Source: JAXMAO01 sp046350375 (GTDB taxonomy: Bacteria; Planctomycetota; Phycisphaerae; UBA1845; UTPLA1). From it: a stretch of 64,000 nucleotides of DNA. The notes beneath the pieces were generated by a model. That model ran no database searches. It worked only from the letters and a program-made list of their open reading frames with translations, and was not told where the DNA came from. Shown here piece after piece: positions 33,115-41,377 of this stretch (positions are counted from its first letter, which is position 1; each line of letters opens with the position of its first letter). The DNA lies in assembly GCA_046350375.1 (NCBI GenBank), contig JAXMAO010000003.1, positions 1 to 64,000 on the forward strand, written 5' to 3'. Position numbers and translations under genes: made by a program.

Positions 33115-34308
33115 TCAGCGCGCGACGGGCTCGGTCGCGCGGGCGCGGGCGCGGACGTTGTCGAGGACGTTCATGAAATTGATGTAGCTGTCGTACGGCG
33201 AGTCGTAAGGGTTGAAGTATTTGTGCACGTCGCCGTCGGCGAAATACTTGGTGCACATGTAGTAGAAATGATCGCTGGTGGTGAGCTTGCGCCAGTCGGA
33301 CAGCAACGCCTCGTCGCCGCTGGCCTTGACGGCCGATTCAAGGCGGTACAGCTCGTGCAGCGCGTTGGCCTGCATGGCGTTGCCCAGCCAGGCCGAAAGG
33401 TCGCGCTCGGTGTCGGCCCACGAGATCATGTTGGGCGAGTCGAATTCGTCGGCGACGGGGTAGCGTTCGACGACCTGGCTGGGGGTGGCGAAGTCGTTGT
33501 CGGGGTGGCGAAGCACTTCGCGCGGCATGTGCTTGAGAAAATCGAAGATGCCGGTCTCGGCCCACTGGTGCTCGCCGAAGGTCTCATAGTCCATGAAGAG
33601 GTTGACGACGTGGCCGTTGCCGTTGACCTGGTCGACCCAGCGGGAGAACTTCTCGGCGGTCAGCGGCCACTCGGCCCAGGCGCGGTTCGAGAAGCGAAAG
33701 GCGATGTCGTCGGAAAGCCGGTAGTGCTTCAGCAAAGTGACGATCTGCGGGCAGGCCGGCGGGCGATAGAGAAACGTGGGCGAGCGCCAGCCGAGGATGG
33801 CATCGGCCCCTTCGGCGCAGATGCCGGCATAGCCGAGCTGGGCGACGACGTGGGCGACGTCGTTGCTGTAGATCAGCTCGGTGTTCCGGAAGACGCGGGG
33901 CTGCTGGCCGAAGAGGTCGCTCATGAGCTGGCGATGGAGCCGCACCTGGTCGGTGAATTCCTGGCGCGAGTAGAGAAACGAAAGGCTGTGGTAATAGGTT
34001 TCGTCGAGGAACTCGACGCAGCGACTCTCGTTCAGCCGGTGGAAGCTGTCGAGCACTTCGGGGGCATAGGCGCGGAACTGGTCGATGACCGTGCCGGTGA
34101 GCGAGTAGGCGATGCGGAAGCGGCCTTCGTGCAGACGGACCAGTTCGAGCAGCGTCTGGTTGGCCGGCAGATAGCACTTGTGGGCGACCTTGCGGCAAAT
34201 CTCGCGGTTGGCGTTGGCGTCGAAATAGTCGTGGGTGGTGTCGAAGACGCTGTAGCGCCGCAGACGCCACGGCTGATGCACCTGAAAGTAGAAACAGACC
34301 GACGCCAT
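33115..34308 (-). CDS. Glycoside hydrolase family 57 protein (alpha-amylase-like)
   Basis: A 397-residue GH57 barrel: motif 1 F-Q-V-H-Q-P-W-R-L (7-15), R-N-T-E-L-I-Y-S-N-D with the nucleophile-type Glu near 145, a G-Y-A-G-I-C-A-E-G-A-D strand, and F-M-D-Y-E-T-F-G-E-H-Q with the acid-type Asp near 240. The length suits the short alpha-amylase-like cytoplasmic GH57 group; a role in glycogen or alpha-glucan turnover is likely. No signal peptide. A consensus TATAAT lies 11 nt before the ATG. Confidence 0.85.
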   Translation of the reverse strand: MASVCFYFQVHQPWRLRRYSVFDTTHDYFDANANREICRKVAHKCYLPANQTLLELVRLHEGRFRIAYSLTGTVIDQFRAYAPEVLDSFHRLNESRCVEFLDETYYHSLSFLYSRQEFTDQVRLHRQLMSDLFGQQPRVFRNTELIYSNDVAHVVAQLGYAGICAEGADAILGWRSPTFLYRPPACPQIVTLLKHYRLSDDIAFRFSNRAWAEWPLTAEKFSRWVDQVNGNGHVVNLFMDYETFGEHQWAETGIFDFLKHMPREVLRHPDNDFATPSQVVERYPVADEFDSPNMISWADTERDLSAWLGNAMQANALHELYRLESAVKASGDEALLSDWRKLTTSDHFYYMCTKYFADGDVHKYFNPYDSPYDSYINFMNVLDNVRARARATEPVAR

Positions 34309-34319
34309 GATCGGGCGGC

Positions 34320-34325
34320 ATTATA
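34320..34325 (-). promoter_or_regulatory. -10 box of the GH57 gene
   Basis: Minus-strand consensus TATAAT (34325-34320), 11 nt before ATG 34308, implying a leader of about five nucleotides. No clear -35. Confidence 0.45.
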
Positions 34326-34413
34326 GGGAGCGGGCGCAGCCGCACCACCGGCGCGGCCGAGGTTGTCTGGCGCGGTGCGCGCGGAATCAACTGGCAGATG
34401 CTGGGGCCGAAAA

Positions 34414-35547
34414 TCAGACGCGCCGCGAGCGGGTACGACGGCTGCGGCGCATCCAGAGGCAGCCCGCCGACGTACCGACCAGCGCCAGCGGCATGCCGCT
34501 GCTGCACCCGGTGAACAGGAATACGAGCACCTCGCCGATCGGCGTCAGCTCGGTTCCGGTGCCGATGTCGCTCGGTCGCGAGATTGGAATGTCGAGCGTC
34601 ACGGGCGAATCGCCGCCGTTGAGCTGGTCGAGCGCGGTGACCGCGACGGTGACGTGGGCGGTGTCGCCGGCGCCGGCCAGCGGTCGCAGCATGAGTGCCA
34701 GTTCGGTGGGCGCGACGCCCTGGTGCACCGTTCCGAGCGTCCAGACGCCGCTCCCGGCGTCGAACGTGGTGCCGGCCGGAGCCGTGGAGCTGTCCACCGA
34801 GCAGCCGTCCAGCGTCAGGCCGAGCGTCAGCCCGGTGGCGGTCGTCGGCCCCAGGCAGGCGACGGAAACGCGCGCCGCGGTGGGCGGGCTTCCGGCGGCG
34901 AAGACCAGGTCGCCCGAGCGTGACAGGTTGATGGCGATGTCGGACTCGTCGCGGGCCGCGTCGTCGGCCACGGCGATGGCGACGTCGATGGTGCGCAGCA
35001 CGAAGCGCTCGCCCGGCATGGCGGCGCTCGCCCGCGCGACGCGGACCGACTGCGTCGCCGGATCGCTCAGGACCACGGGGCTGGCGCCGGCCGGCGGGCG
35101 GACGCGAACCGCGATGCCGGGACAGGTGGCGTCCACGTCGGTACCGCCGGCGTGCGTGTAGGTCACGCTGACACACGAGTCGCCGACGTCGTCGCCGGGC
35201 GCGATCGCTCCGTAGCCTTCGAGGACGAAGTAGTGCCAGTGGGTCACCTGGCTGAACGTGATGACAATGGCCTCGTTGCCGGAAATGTCGGAAGTCTGCG
35301 CGGAATCGACCGGCGAGACGCCAATGCCGTTCGGGGAGCAGTCGAGCACGCCGCCGACCGCGGTCAGCGTGAGGCTGATCCCGTGCGTCGTGAAGCTGAT
35401 GGAGGACTGACCGTCGATTTCTTCGAGCGGCGGGCCGCCATCGCCGGCGGGCGAGAACCCGGTGAGGTCGATCCGGACCGCGGCGGCCGGACGGGGGAGC
35501 AGCAGCGTGATTCCAGCGACCAGCATGAAACCTGTGACTCGTTGCAT
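34414..35547 (-). CDS. Surface protein with DUF11-like domain and C-terminal anchor
   Basis: A 377-residue exported protein. Signal peptide (G-F-M-L-V-A-G-I-T-L-L-L-P-R-P-A-A-A, end ~24), beta-rich middle, and a DUF11/adhesin-like block (A-G-T-T-F-D-A-G-S-G-V-W-T-L-G-T-V) near 260-320. The C-terminus is a hydrophobic stretch with a Cys/Gly/Ser turn followed by R-R-S-R-R-T-R-S-R-R, reminiscent of a sorting or tail anchor but without Pro-Glu-Pro. The function is not known. ATG 35547 starts the signal peptide. The 232-bp gap to pdxB shows only its -10-like box. Confidence 0.7.
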   Translation of the reverse strand: MQRVTGFMLVAGITLLLPRPAAAVRIDLTGFSPAGDGGPPLEEIDGQSSISFTTHGISLTLTAVGGVLDCSPNGIGVSPVDSAQTSDISGNEAIVITFSQVTHWHYFVLEGYGAIAPGDDVGDSCVSVTYTHAGGTDVDATCPGIAVRVRPPAGASPVVLSDPATQSVRVARASAAMPGERFVLRTIDVAIAVADDAARDESDIAINLSRSGDLVFAAGSPPTAARVSVACLGPTTATGLTLGLTLDGCSVDSSTAPAGTTFDAGSGVWTLGTVHQGVAPTELALMLRPLAGAGDTAHVTVAVTALDQLNGGDSPVTLDIPISRPSDIGTGTELTPIGEVLVFLFTGCSSGMPLALVGTSAGCLWMRRSRRTRSRRV

Positions 35548-35767
35548 CGCAATGGACTCCCGATTCGCGCGGCTTTCGGCCAGCGACGCCGCGAATGCAG
35601 CGTTCGTGGCGGCGACGCAGGTACCGACCTGAGCTGGCCGCCGGTTCATGCGAGGGAGAGGTCGCTGGAATGATACCCGACGACAGCCGAGCCACGGGTT
35701 GAGTCTACGGCCCGGTTGCGGCGGCACAATCGCCGCTCTCGCCCACGACGCCCGCGGCACACGCGCC

Positions 35768-35773
35768 TAACAT
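35768..35773 (+). promoter_or_regulatory. -10-like box of pdxB (leaderless)
   Basis: TAACAT ending 6 nt before the pdxB ATG at 35780. No strong -35. It fits the spacing class seen at gmd and aroA. Confidence 0.35.
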
Positions 35774-35779
35774 GCAAGC

Positions 35780-36931
35780 ATGAAAGTAGTTGCCGACCGA
35801 CAGGTCGAGCAGGCCGAGCACTTCCTGGGGCCGCTGGGACCAGTGACCGTGGCTGACCTTTCCACGGCACCGGGCGCGGTGTTGGCGGCCGCCGATGTGC
35901 TGGTGGTGCGGTCGAACGTGAAGGTCGGGCGGGCACTGCTGGAGGGCACGCCGGTGCGCTGCGTCGCGACGGCGACCAGTGGAACTGACCACATCGACAC
36001 GGCGTGGCTGGCGGAGCGGGGGATTGCGTGTCTGGACGCCCGCGGATCGAACGCGGCGGCGGTGGCAGAGTACATCGTCGCGGCGTGTCTGCGCCTGTCG
36101 GGAATGCAGGCCCGGCCGCTGGTGGGGCTGCAGGTGGGCGTGGTCGGATGTGGCGCGGTGGGCAGTCGCGTGGTTGAGATGGTGGCGGCGCTGGGCATGC
36201 CGGCGCCGCTGGTGTGCGATCCGCCGCGACAGCGCGCGGCCGAAGACCCGGCGCAGTTTTGCGATCTGCCGACGTTGCTGGGCGGTTGCGACGTGATCAC
36301 GCTGCACGTGCCGTTGACGCAGTGCGGACGCGACCGGACCGCCGGGCTGATTGACGCCGCAGCGCTGCAGCAGATGCGCCGCGGGGCGTGGCTGATCAAC
36401 ACGTCGCGCGGCGGCGTGGTGGATGAATCAGCGTCGATTGCGGCACGGCGCGCGGGACGCCTGGCGGGGCTGGTGGTGGACGTGTGGCAGGCAGAACCGG
36501 CCGGCGACGCGGCGCTACTCGACGTTGCGGATTTCATGACGCCGCATATTGCGGGACAGACGCCCGCGGCGCGCGTCCGCGGCACCTGGCAGGCTGCCCG
36601 CGGCATCGCGGCGTGGGCGGGATTGCCCTTGTCGCGCGTGGCGACTTTGGGGCTGCCTGCGGTAACGAAGGTTGCCACAGATGAGCAGGAGAGGCCAGAG
36701 TCAGCACTAACATCTGTTGTGGAAACATGTTGCGACATTGTTGGGTGCGATCGGGCGGTGCGGGAGAGCGCTTCGGCGGGCCTGATCGGCGGCAGGACAT
36801 TCGTGGAGGAAGCCAGAAAGCTGTGCCCGATGCGACGAGAATTCGCGTCATTACAGGTAGTTCGTTCTGGTTCGGGCGTTCGGGTGGAGCGTCTCGGGCC
36901 GGTTGAACTGTGGAAATTGGGATTTTCGTGA
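35780..36931 (+). CDS. pdxB: Erythronate-4-phosphate dehydrogenase
   Basis: A 383-residue D-2-hydroxyacid dehydrogenase. A-T-A-T-S-G-T-D-H-I-D near 72 and G-S-N-A-A-A-V-A-E-Y-I (substrate domain), NAD loop V-G-C-G-A-V-G-S-R, active-site Arg in I-N-T-S-R-G-G-V-V, acid/base His in P-H-I-A-G-Q-T, and the C-terminal extension with R-R-E-F typical of PdxB dimerisation domains. It oxidises 4-phosphoerythronate in DXP-dependent pyridoxal phosphate synthesis. The T-S-G-T-D-H string separates it from SerA-type enzymes. Stop at 36929-36931; the next 450 bp hold only promoter-like and leader sequence. Confidence 0.85.
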   Translation: MKVVADRQVEQAEHFLGPLGPVTVADLSTAPGAVLAAADVLVVRSNVKVGRALLEGTPVRCVATATSGTDHIDTAWLAERGIACLDARGSNAAAVAEYIVAACLRLSGMQARPLVGLQVGVVGCGAVGSRVVEMVAALGMPAPLVCDPPRQRAAEDPAQFCDLPTLLGGCDVITLHVPLTQCGRDRTAGLIDAAALQQMRRGAWLINTSRGGVVDESASIAARRAGRLAGLVVDVWQAEPAGDAALLDVADFMTPHIAGQTPAARVRGTWQAARGIAAWAGLPLSRVATLGLPAVTKVATDEQERPESALTSVVETCCDIVGCDRAVRESASAGLIGGRTFVEEARKLCPMRREFASLQVVRSGSGVRVERLGPVELWKLGFS

Positions 36932-37129
36932 TGCGCAGTTTTCGGGCCTGGCGGATGGATGTGGAGCGAGTCGTCGAGGCGGGCCGGGCGCTCGCCGAAA
37001 CGATTGCCGTAACGATTTATTATTATTGGCTTTGCGCATCAAGAATGGGTAGTATTGGGGCGTGGTTTTCGATGCACGGACGGAGCCATCGGAGAGTGGA
37101 TTTGGAGCATCGGAACGTGCGCTATTTCC

Positions 37130-37159
37130 TTGACATGCCGGTGGGATTTGTGGTAGCAT
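37130..37159 (+). promoter_or_regulatory. Putative promoter of the exported protein at 37389
   Basis: Consensus TTGACA (37130-37135), an 18-bp spacer and TAGCAT (37154-37159). An unusually AT-rich patch (37011-37060) just upstream holds a second possible promoter, TTGGCT-18-TAGTAT (37026-37055). Confidence 0.55.
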
Positions 37160-37165
37160 CCGGGG

Positions 37166-37388
37166 GAGATGCAGTAGCCTCCCGTACGGGTGCGCCCGCA
37201 AGTCGCGCAGCCGTACTGGCGTGGTTGGCGATGACGCGCCGGTAACGTGTTGTCGTCTCGCGAGTCGAAGGCGTTCTTCGGTTCGCAGTGTTGGAGTGGC
37301 AGAGAGCAACCAAGGTCACCCGGTAAGGCTTGGCGGTTCCTCGATGCACAGATGCTTCGGCAACGGTGGCCGAACGCAGGAGCCAAAG
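37166..37388 (+). other. Long structured 5' leader
   Basis: About 220 nt between the promoter and ATG 37389 without an ORF. It contains a GTACGG/CCGTAC stem (37184-37189 with 37211-37216), a CCAAG/CTTGG stem within ~37310-37335, and the RBS AGGAG (37378-37382). I could not match it to a known riboswitch class. Confidence 0.4.
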
Positions 37389-38591
37389 ATGAAGCGTCTT
37401 GGTTTTGCGACAATCGCAGTGCTGGCCCTCGCGACGAGCGCGATGGCCGTTGATAGCATTCTCTATTGCACTTGCCGCGAGTACAACGGCGTTGGTGGTA
37501 CAGGCTTCCGGACGAACGGTGCCGGCTCAGCCGTGACGAACGACGTCGGCAACAAGGACTTTTACGGCGGTGCGATCGGTAACCCGACGCTGCCGGCCAA
37601 TAACCCGGTTCTCTATCTGTCGCCTCGGATGCCCGGCGGCCAGCACATTCGCGGGACGACCCTGCTTGCGGTCGATCGCGACACGAGCCTGCGGCCGTTC
37701 CAGATTTGGATGAGCGTTGGCGACAAGTACGCGAATCCGAACGGCGAAGAGCTGGTCTCGTCGGTCGGCTACGACGTCAATTCGACCGCGGTCAGCTGGA
37801 GTGGCCCGATCGGCGCGGCTCAGCCTGTTCCGGCTGCTAACCGCCGCGGCACGTTTACCTACCAGTCAGATCGCATGTACACGCTGCAGGTCGACACCGG
37901 TTCGGCCGGCGCCCAGTTGATGGACGATGTGAATATCCTGGCCGCGCCGCTCGATCACCGCGGCGCGACGGTTCCGCAGGATGTGCCGGATTTCGGCACG
38001 GGCGCGGTTCCGACCACGACAATTGCGAACGTCGGCCTGGCCGGCAACTCGTATCGCGTCGGCCAGCTCATGGTGCAGGCGGACGGCCCGACGACCTCGC
38101 CGGGCTCAATCGGCTGCAAGAATCAGCTCCCGACCCGCTATGAGTTGAAGTTCGCGGTTGGCAACATTCTGATGACTCGCGTTGTCAATCCGGCCAACGC
38201 TGGCCCGTTCACCGCTGAGGATGTCGCGTTCGGCTACGCCGGCGCGGTTCCCGAGCAGGCCAATGGCGCTCCGTGTGGCGCGGCTCCGTGTGGCAGCACG
38301 CTCGGCACGAGCTCGGCCACGGCCGACGCGGTGGTTGAGATTCGGTTCAAAGGTGACTACCGCGGTAACCTGACCACGCAGCCGCCGCAGGGCATTGTGA
38401 ACGGTCAGGATACGTCGGCCTATCTGGCGGTCATCACGGCTGGCGCCGGCGCCACGGCTCTCGAGAAGTGGCTTGGCGATTTCCGTGGTAACCTGACCAC
38501 GCAGCCGCCGCAGGGCGTTGTGAACGGCCAGGATACCGCTGCGTACCTGGCAGAGATTACGTACTTCAATACTCTGGCGACGTGCCCGTAA
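37389..38591 (+). CDS. Exported protein with duplicated degenerate dockerin-like C-terminus
   Basis: A 400-residue protein with signal peptide (M-K-R-L-G-F-A-T-I-A-V-L-A-L-A-T-S-A-M-A). The body is Gly/Asn/Thr-rich, likely beta structure, with paired cysteines (C-T-C; A-P-C-G-A-A-P-C-G). The last ~75 residues are two near-identical units, G-D-Y-R-G-N-L-T-T-Q-P-P-Q-G-I-V-N-G-Q-D-T and G-D-F-R-G-N-L-T-T-Q-P-P-Q-G-V-V-N-G-Q-D, each followed by A-Y-L-A-x-I-T. They resemble dockerin loops whose first calcium loop has been replaced. A strong promoter and long leader suggest abundant expression. The function is not known. Confidence 0.8.
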   Translation: MKRLGFATIAVLALATSAMAVDSILYCTCREYNGVGGTGFRTNGAGSAVTNDVGNKDFYGGAIGNPTLPANNPVLYLSPRMPGGQHIRGTTLLAVDRDTSLRPFQIWMSVGDKYANPNGEELVSSVGYDVNSTAVSWSGPIGAAQPVPAANRRGTFTYQSDRMYTLQVDTGSAGAQLMDDVNILAAPLDHRGATVPQDVPDFGTGAVPTTTIANVGLAGNSYRVGQLMVQADGPTTSPGSIGCKNQLPTRYELKFAVGNILMTRVVNPANAGPFTAEDVAFGYAGAVPEQANGAPCGAAPCGSTLGTSSATADAVVEIRFKGDYRGNLTTQPPQGIVNGQDTSAYLAVITAGAGATALEKWLGDFRGNLTTQPPQGVVNGQDTAAYLAEITYFNTLATCP

Positions 38592-38603
38592 GTTTTGCCT
38601 AAC

Positions 38604-38644
38604 ATCCTGATCGGCGGTCCCAGTGTGGGATCGCCGATCAGGAT
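38604..38644. terminator. Long perfect hairpin between two exported-protein genes
   Basis: ATCCTGATCGGCG and CGCCGATCAGGAT flank a second stem TCCCA/TGGGA, giving an ~18-bp stem with one mismatch and a GTG loop. No T-run follows, so it may cap the 3' end of the upstream mRNA or reduce read-through rather than terminate fully. Confidence 0.6.
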
Positions 38645-38742
38645 AGGAATGAAGGAAACGGTCCCTCGATTCGTTGATCCCGGCGAAATCGGAGGGGAGA
38701 GGAATCGCGGATCAAGAGGTTTTCAGGAAAAGGAGTGTGTGT

Positions 38743-39534
38743 ATGAAGCGAAGTCTACTGGTTGGAGGCCTGCTGTTGGCCGCAGCTGCTGCTGCGAACG
38801 CCGGCCAGGTCAACTTCTACCTGGCGAGCTCGGCCGCCACCAACGGCGCAATCGACTGCGTCTCGGCCGCAAACCTGGGTCGTAACCCGGTGCTCGCCGC
38901 ACCTGTCGGCGTCACGTCGTCGCCGATCGCGCTGTGCATGCAGCTCGAGCCCGCGCTGTTGCCGGGTGGCGTCGGCGTGTTCGGCGGAAACCTGGACCTG
39001 ACTGGCAGCCCGGACGGTGGTCCTGGCGCGCTCGTCATCCAGAACCTCGGCCGCTGGCCGGCCAGCACGAACGGCGTCGCGGGCGCGAGCCCGAACACGT
39101 ACCTTGGCGCGAGCTTCAACACTGCGGCTCTCGTCAGCGCTGCCAGCCCGAATGATGGCGTTGGCATCAATGGCCCGGTGTTTCTGATCGCGACGGGCAA
39201 CATCACCTACTCTGCGGGTGGTGCGCTCTACATCAGCATCCCGGCTGGTGGTGCGATTGGTGCGAACGACCCGCTCGGTGCTGTTGGCGGCGGCTTCGGC
39301 TGGAATGCCGCTGGCGGCGAGGACATTGCCGGCATCGGTACCGACCTGAACGGCATTCCGGGGCCCCAGGCCACGCATGCCGACCTTGGCGGCGGCCCGA
39401 ATGACGGTTTCCTGCTCGTGTCGCTCGGCTCGGTTCCGGTCACCACCGGTATCCCGGACCTGACGATTCTGCCGGAGCCGGCCACGCTGGCCCTGCTCGG
39501 AATCGGCGGCCTGTTGATTCGCCGCAAGCGCTAA
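38743..39534 (+). CDS. PEP-CTERM exported protein
   Basis: A 263-residue protein with signal peptide (M-K-R-S-L-L-V-G-G-L-L-L-A-A-A-A-A-A-N-A-G) and a textbook PEP-CTERM tail: L-P-E-P-A-T-L-A-L-L-G-I-G-G-L-L-I-R-R-K-R. Exosortase would recognise Pro-Glu-Pro, and the basic tail stops transfer. The body is Gly/Ala/Asn-rich beta structure without a named domain. ATG 38743 has AAGGAG at 38730-38735. A rho-independent terminator follows at 39571. No exosortase is in the window. Confidence 0.88.
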   Translation: MKRSLLVGGLLLAAAAAANAGQVNFYLASSAATNGAIDCVSAANLGRNPVLAAPVGVTSSPIALCMQLEPALLPGGVGVFGGNLDLTGSPDGGPGALVIQNLGRWPASTNGVAGASPNTYLGASFNTAALVSAASPNDGVGINGPVFLIATGNITYSAGGALYISIPAGGAIGANDPLGAVGGGFGWNAAGGEDIAGIGTDLNGIPGPQATHADLGGGPNDGFLLVSLGSVPVTTGIPDLTILPEPATLALLGIGGLLIRRKR

Positions 39535-39570
39535 CCACGCTCGCACGAGTCGACACTGCACTGTCAACCA

Positions 39571-39616
39571 AGAGCGGCTGGGCCCCGTCCGGGGTTCAGT
39601 CGCTCTTTCCTTTTGT
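39571..39616 (+). terminator. Rho-independent terminator after the PEP-CTERM gene
   Basis: AGAGCG (39571-39576) pairs with CGCTCT (39601-39606), with an inner CCCC/GGGG stem, followed by TTTCCTTTTG. Confidence 0.75.
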
Positions 39617-39681
39617 TGCCGCCCCACATAGAATCAGTCATCAGTTCTTGTGTGGGGAGCGGGGTTTAGGAGGAAGGTGTC

Positions 39682-40803
39682 GTGGCTCACTGCCTTCTCG
39701 TCTTGATTTCGTGGGCGACTCTCAGTCTTGGCCAGCAGCCTGCTCCACCGGGAAGCAGCGCTGGTGACGACGTGCAGGCGCCCTTTGTGGATCCGGCGGC
39801 GACGCGCGAGCAGTATGAAGGCGAGGCACGAAATCAGGCCCGGTTCTATGCGCGGGCCTATCAGCTCTCGAACGATGAGGCAGGTCAGCTTGAGCAGCGA
39901 TTCCTTGCGCTGGTCGATCAGGCGGTTGACTATGACGTGGTCATCCGGGTGACGGCGGCGCGGTGCCAGAAGGCATTTGAGGCTGAGCGCGCGCGGCACG
40001 GAGATGATTGGAACCCAACGCCGGAAGAACTTAAGAAGTACCTCGATCCTGTGACCGATACGGACAAGAACAGTCCGATGCGCGGAGAAATTCTGCAAAA
40101 AATCGTCGAGCAGGGAATGCCCGAGGATCGCGTCACCAAGGGCCGCGAGCGAATGAACTCCACCGCGGCCGCTGACTGGACGAGCGCTGACGACACACAT
40201 AATGCCGAGGCAATTCAAGCCGCGACGCACGCCGCGCAGATTCGAGCGGAGACTGAGATGCACGCTCGCGCGGACGCCGATTTGTCGCCCGCTGGCAACC
40301 CGATGCCAAAAGCAGAGTACATGCCTCCGCCGGCTCCGATCATTGCACGGAACGGAAAGGTCCTCGCTCGGATGAAGGTGGAAAGCGACGTTTTGCCGCG
40401 CAAGTCGGAACAGCAGCGAATGCCTCCGCGAACCGGCTCGAATGAAGGGAATGTGACAGCCCCGACGCCCGTCGCCCCGGCGCCGCCGCTGGACGAGTGG
40501 GACCGGCACGTCGACGGCATTGCCCAGCGATACAAGTTTGACGACGGACAGAAAGCCAAGGCCCAGGCGATCCTCAAAGATCTGCGAACGCGGGCCGAGC
40601 AGTATCGCCGCTCACGCGGTGACGAGTTCGAACGGGTCAAGAAGATCGAAGCGGTCACCGTCCGCGAGCAGGAACTGAAGGCGCTCAACAAGCCGCTCGA
40701 CGAACTGTTCGCCGAACTGAAGGAGCGCCTGGACGAGCTGCCGACGCAGGCACAGCGCGAGGCCGCCGGCCCGGCGACGCCGCAGCCGCCCGCCAAGAAA
40801 TAG
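39682..40803 (+). CDS. Exported helical protein with CpxP/Spy-like C-terminus
   Basis: A 373-residue protein. A short signal peptide (A-H-C-L-L-V-L-I-S-W-A-T-L-S-L-G) is followed by mostly helical, charged sequence, a Pro-rich linker (~255-270) and a C-terminal helical block (~275-360) with repeated R-x-x-x-Y/F and L-x-x-L-F-A-E-L-K-E-R-L, resembling LTxxQ/CpxP-Spy-type periplasmic proteins. No catalytic motif. GTG 39682 has AGGAGG at 39668-39673. A CCCCACA/TGTGGGG hairpin (39622-39657) and a TAGAAT box (39629-39634) lie upstream. Confidence 0.7.
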   Translation: MAHCLLVLISWATLSLGQQPAPPGSSAGDDVQAPFVDPAATREQYEGEARNQARFYARAYQLSNDEAGQLEQRFLALVDQAVDYDVVIRVTAARCQKAFEAERARHGDDWNPTPEELKKYLDPVTDTDKNSPMRGEILQKIVEQGMPEDRVTKGRERMNSTAAADWTSADDTHNAEAIQAATHAAQIRAETEMHARADADLSPAGNPMPKAEYMPPPAPIIARNGKVLARMKVESDVLPRKSEQQRMPPRTGSNEGNVTAPTPVAPAPPLDEWDRHVDGIAQRYKFDDGQKAKAQAILKDLRTRAEQYRRSRGDEFERVKKIEAVTVREQELKALNKPLDELFAELKERLDELPTQAQREAAGPATPQPPAKK

Positions 40804-41377
40804 CCGCCCGACCCGAAGGCGCGGACACGGGCGCGAGCGCCCGCGGGCACGTAACCGCCGGCGGCACAGCGGGGCGGAGAGTCACGAGCGCATCCGCCAA
40901 CAAGCACGGTTCATAGGCGCACATTTGCGTGCCCGTCGATGAAACGATCGGCGGGCGCGCTTCATTTTCAAGATGCATGCGGTTCGTCGGCGGACGGCAG
41001 CATGCGGCGGCAAATGCGACACGGGCTGGCAGGGTCCGCCGATCTCTACGAATTGGCCGCGGTTCCAATAACGCCGTGCGGGTGGCGCGACAGATGCCCG
41101 CGCGCGTCGAAGCCTGCGACGTGTGCACGTTTGGCCGGCGCGCAACGCTGAAAACCAACCGACACCGGCGGGCGTGGCTCGAATGGCCGGCCTGCGCGGG
41201 GCGGATGCGACCGCCGCCTTGGTACGTTGCACGCGGCCGGCTCGGCTGCGGTGGCCGGGCAAAGCTCGGGTCGGGCCGAAGTGGGGACGATATAATCTGG
41301 CGCCAGAAGATCTGTCGCCACCATGGTGCATCGCCGCGTTCGGGGTGCGGTGCCGTCAACCCACGGGAGGCCGAGTC
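40804..41377. other. Intergenic region without a recognisable gene
   Basis: It holds a hairpin GCCCGTCGAT/ATCGGCGGGC (40931-40956) followed by TTCATTTTC, perhaps a weak terminator for the upstream gene, and a consensus TATAAT at 41291-41296 before the next gene. Nothing else supportable was seen. Confidence 0.5.
41291..41296 (+). promoter_or_regulatory. -10 box of the TPR-like protein gene
   Basis: Consensus TATAAT. No clear -35 at the right distance. Leader of about 75 nt to ATG 41378. Confidence 0.4.

Noticed and set aside
35767..36738. Minus-strand frame opposite pdxB
   Set aside because: Ser/Thr/Ala-rich shadow; pdxB motifs are complete on the plus strand.
37166..37388. Cyclic-di-GMP (GEMM) or cobalamin riboswitch in the long leader
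   Set aside because: The expected conserved strings (for example GACGCAAAGC of GEMM, or the B12 box) are not present; kept only as an unclassified leader.
40931..40956. Strong rho-independent terminator after the gene ending at 40803
   Set aside because: The hairpin lies 130 bp downstream and is followed only by TTCATTTTC; listed as a weak element inside the intergenic note rather than as a terminator.
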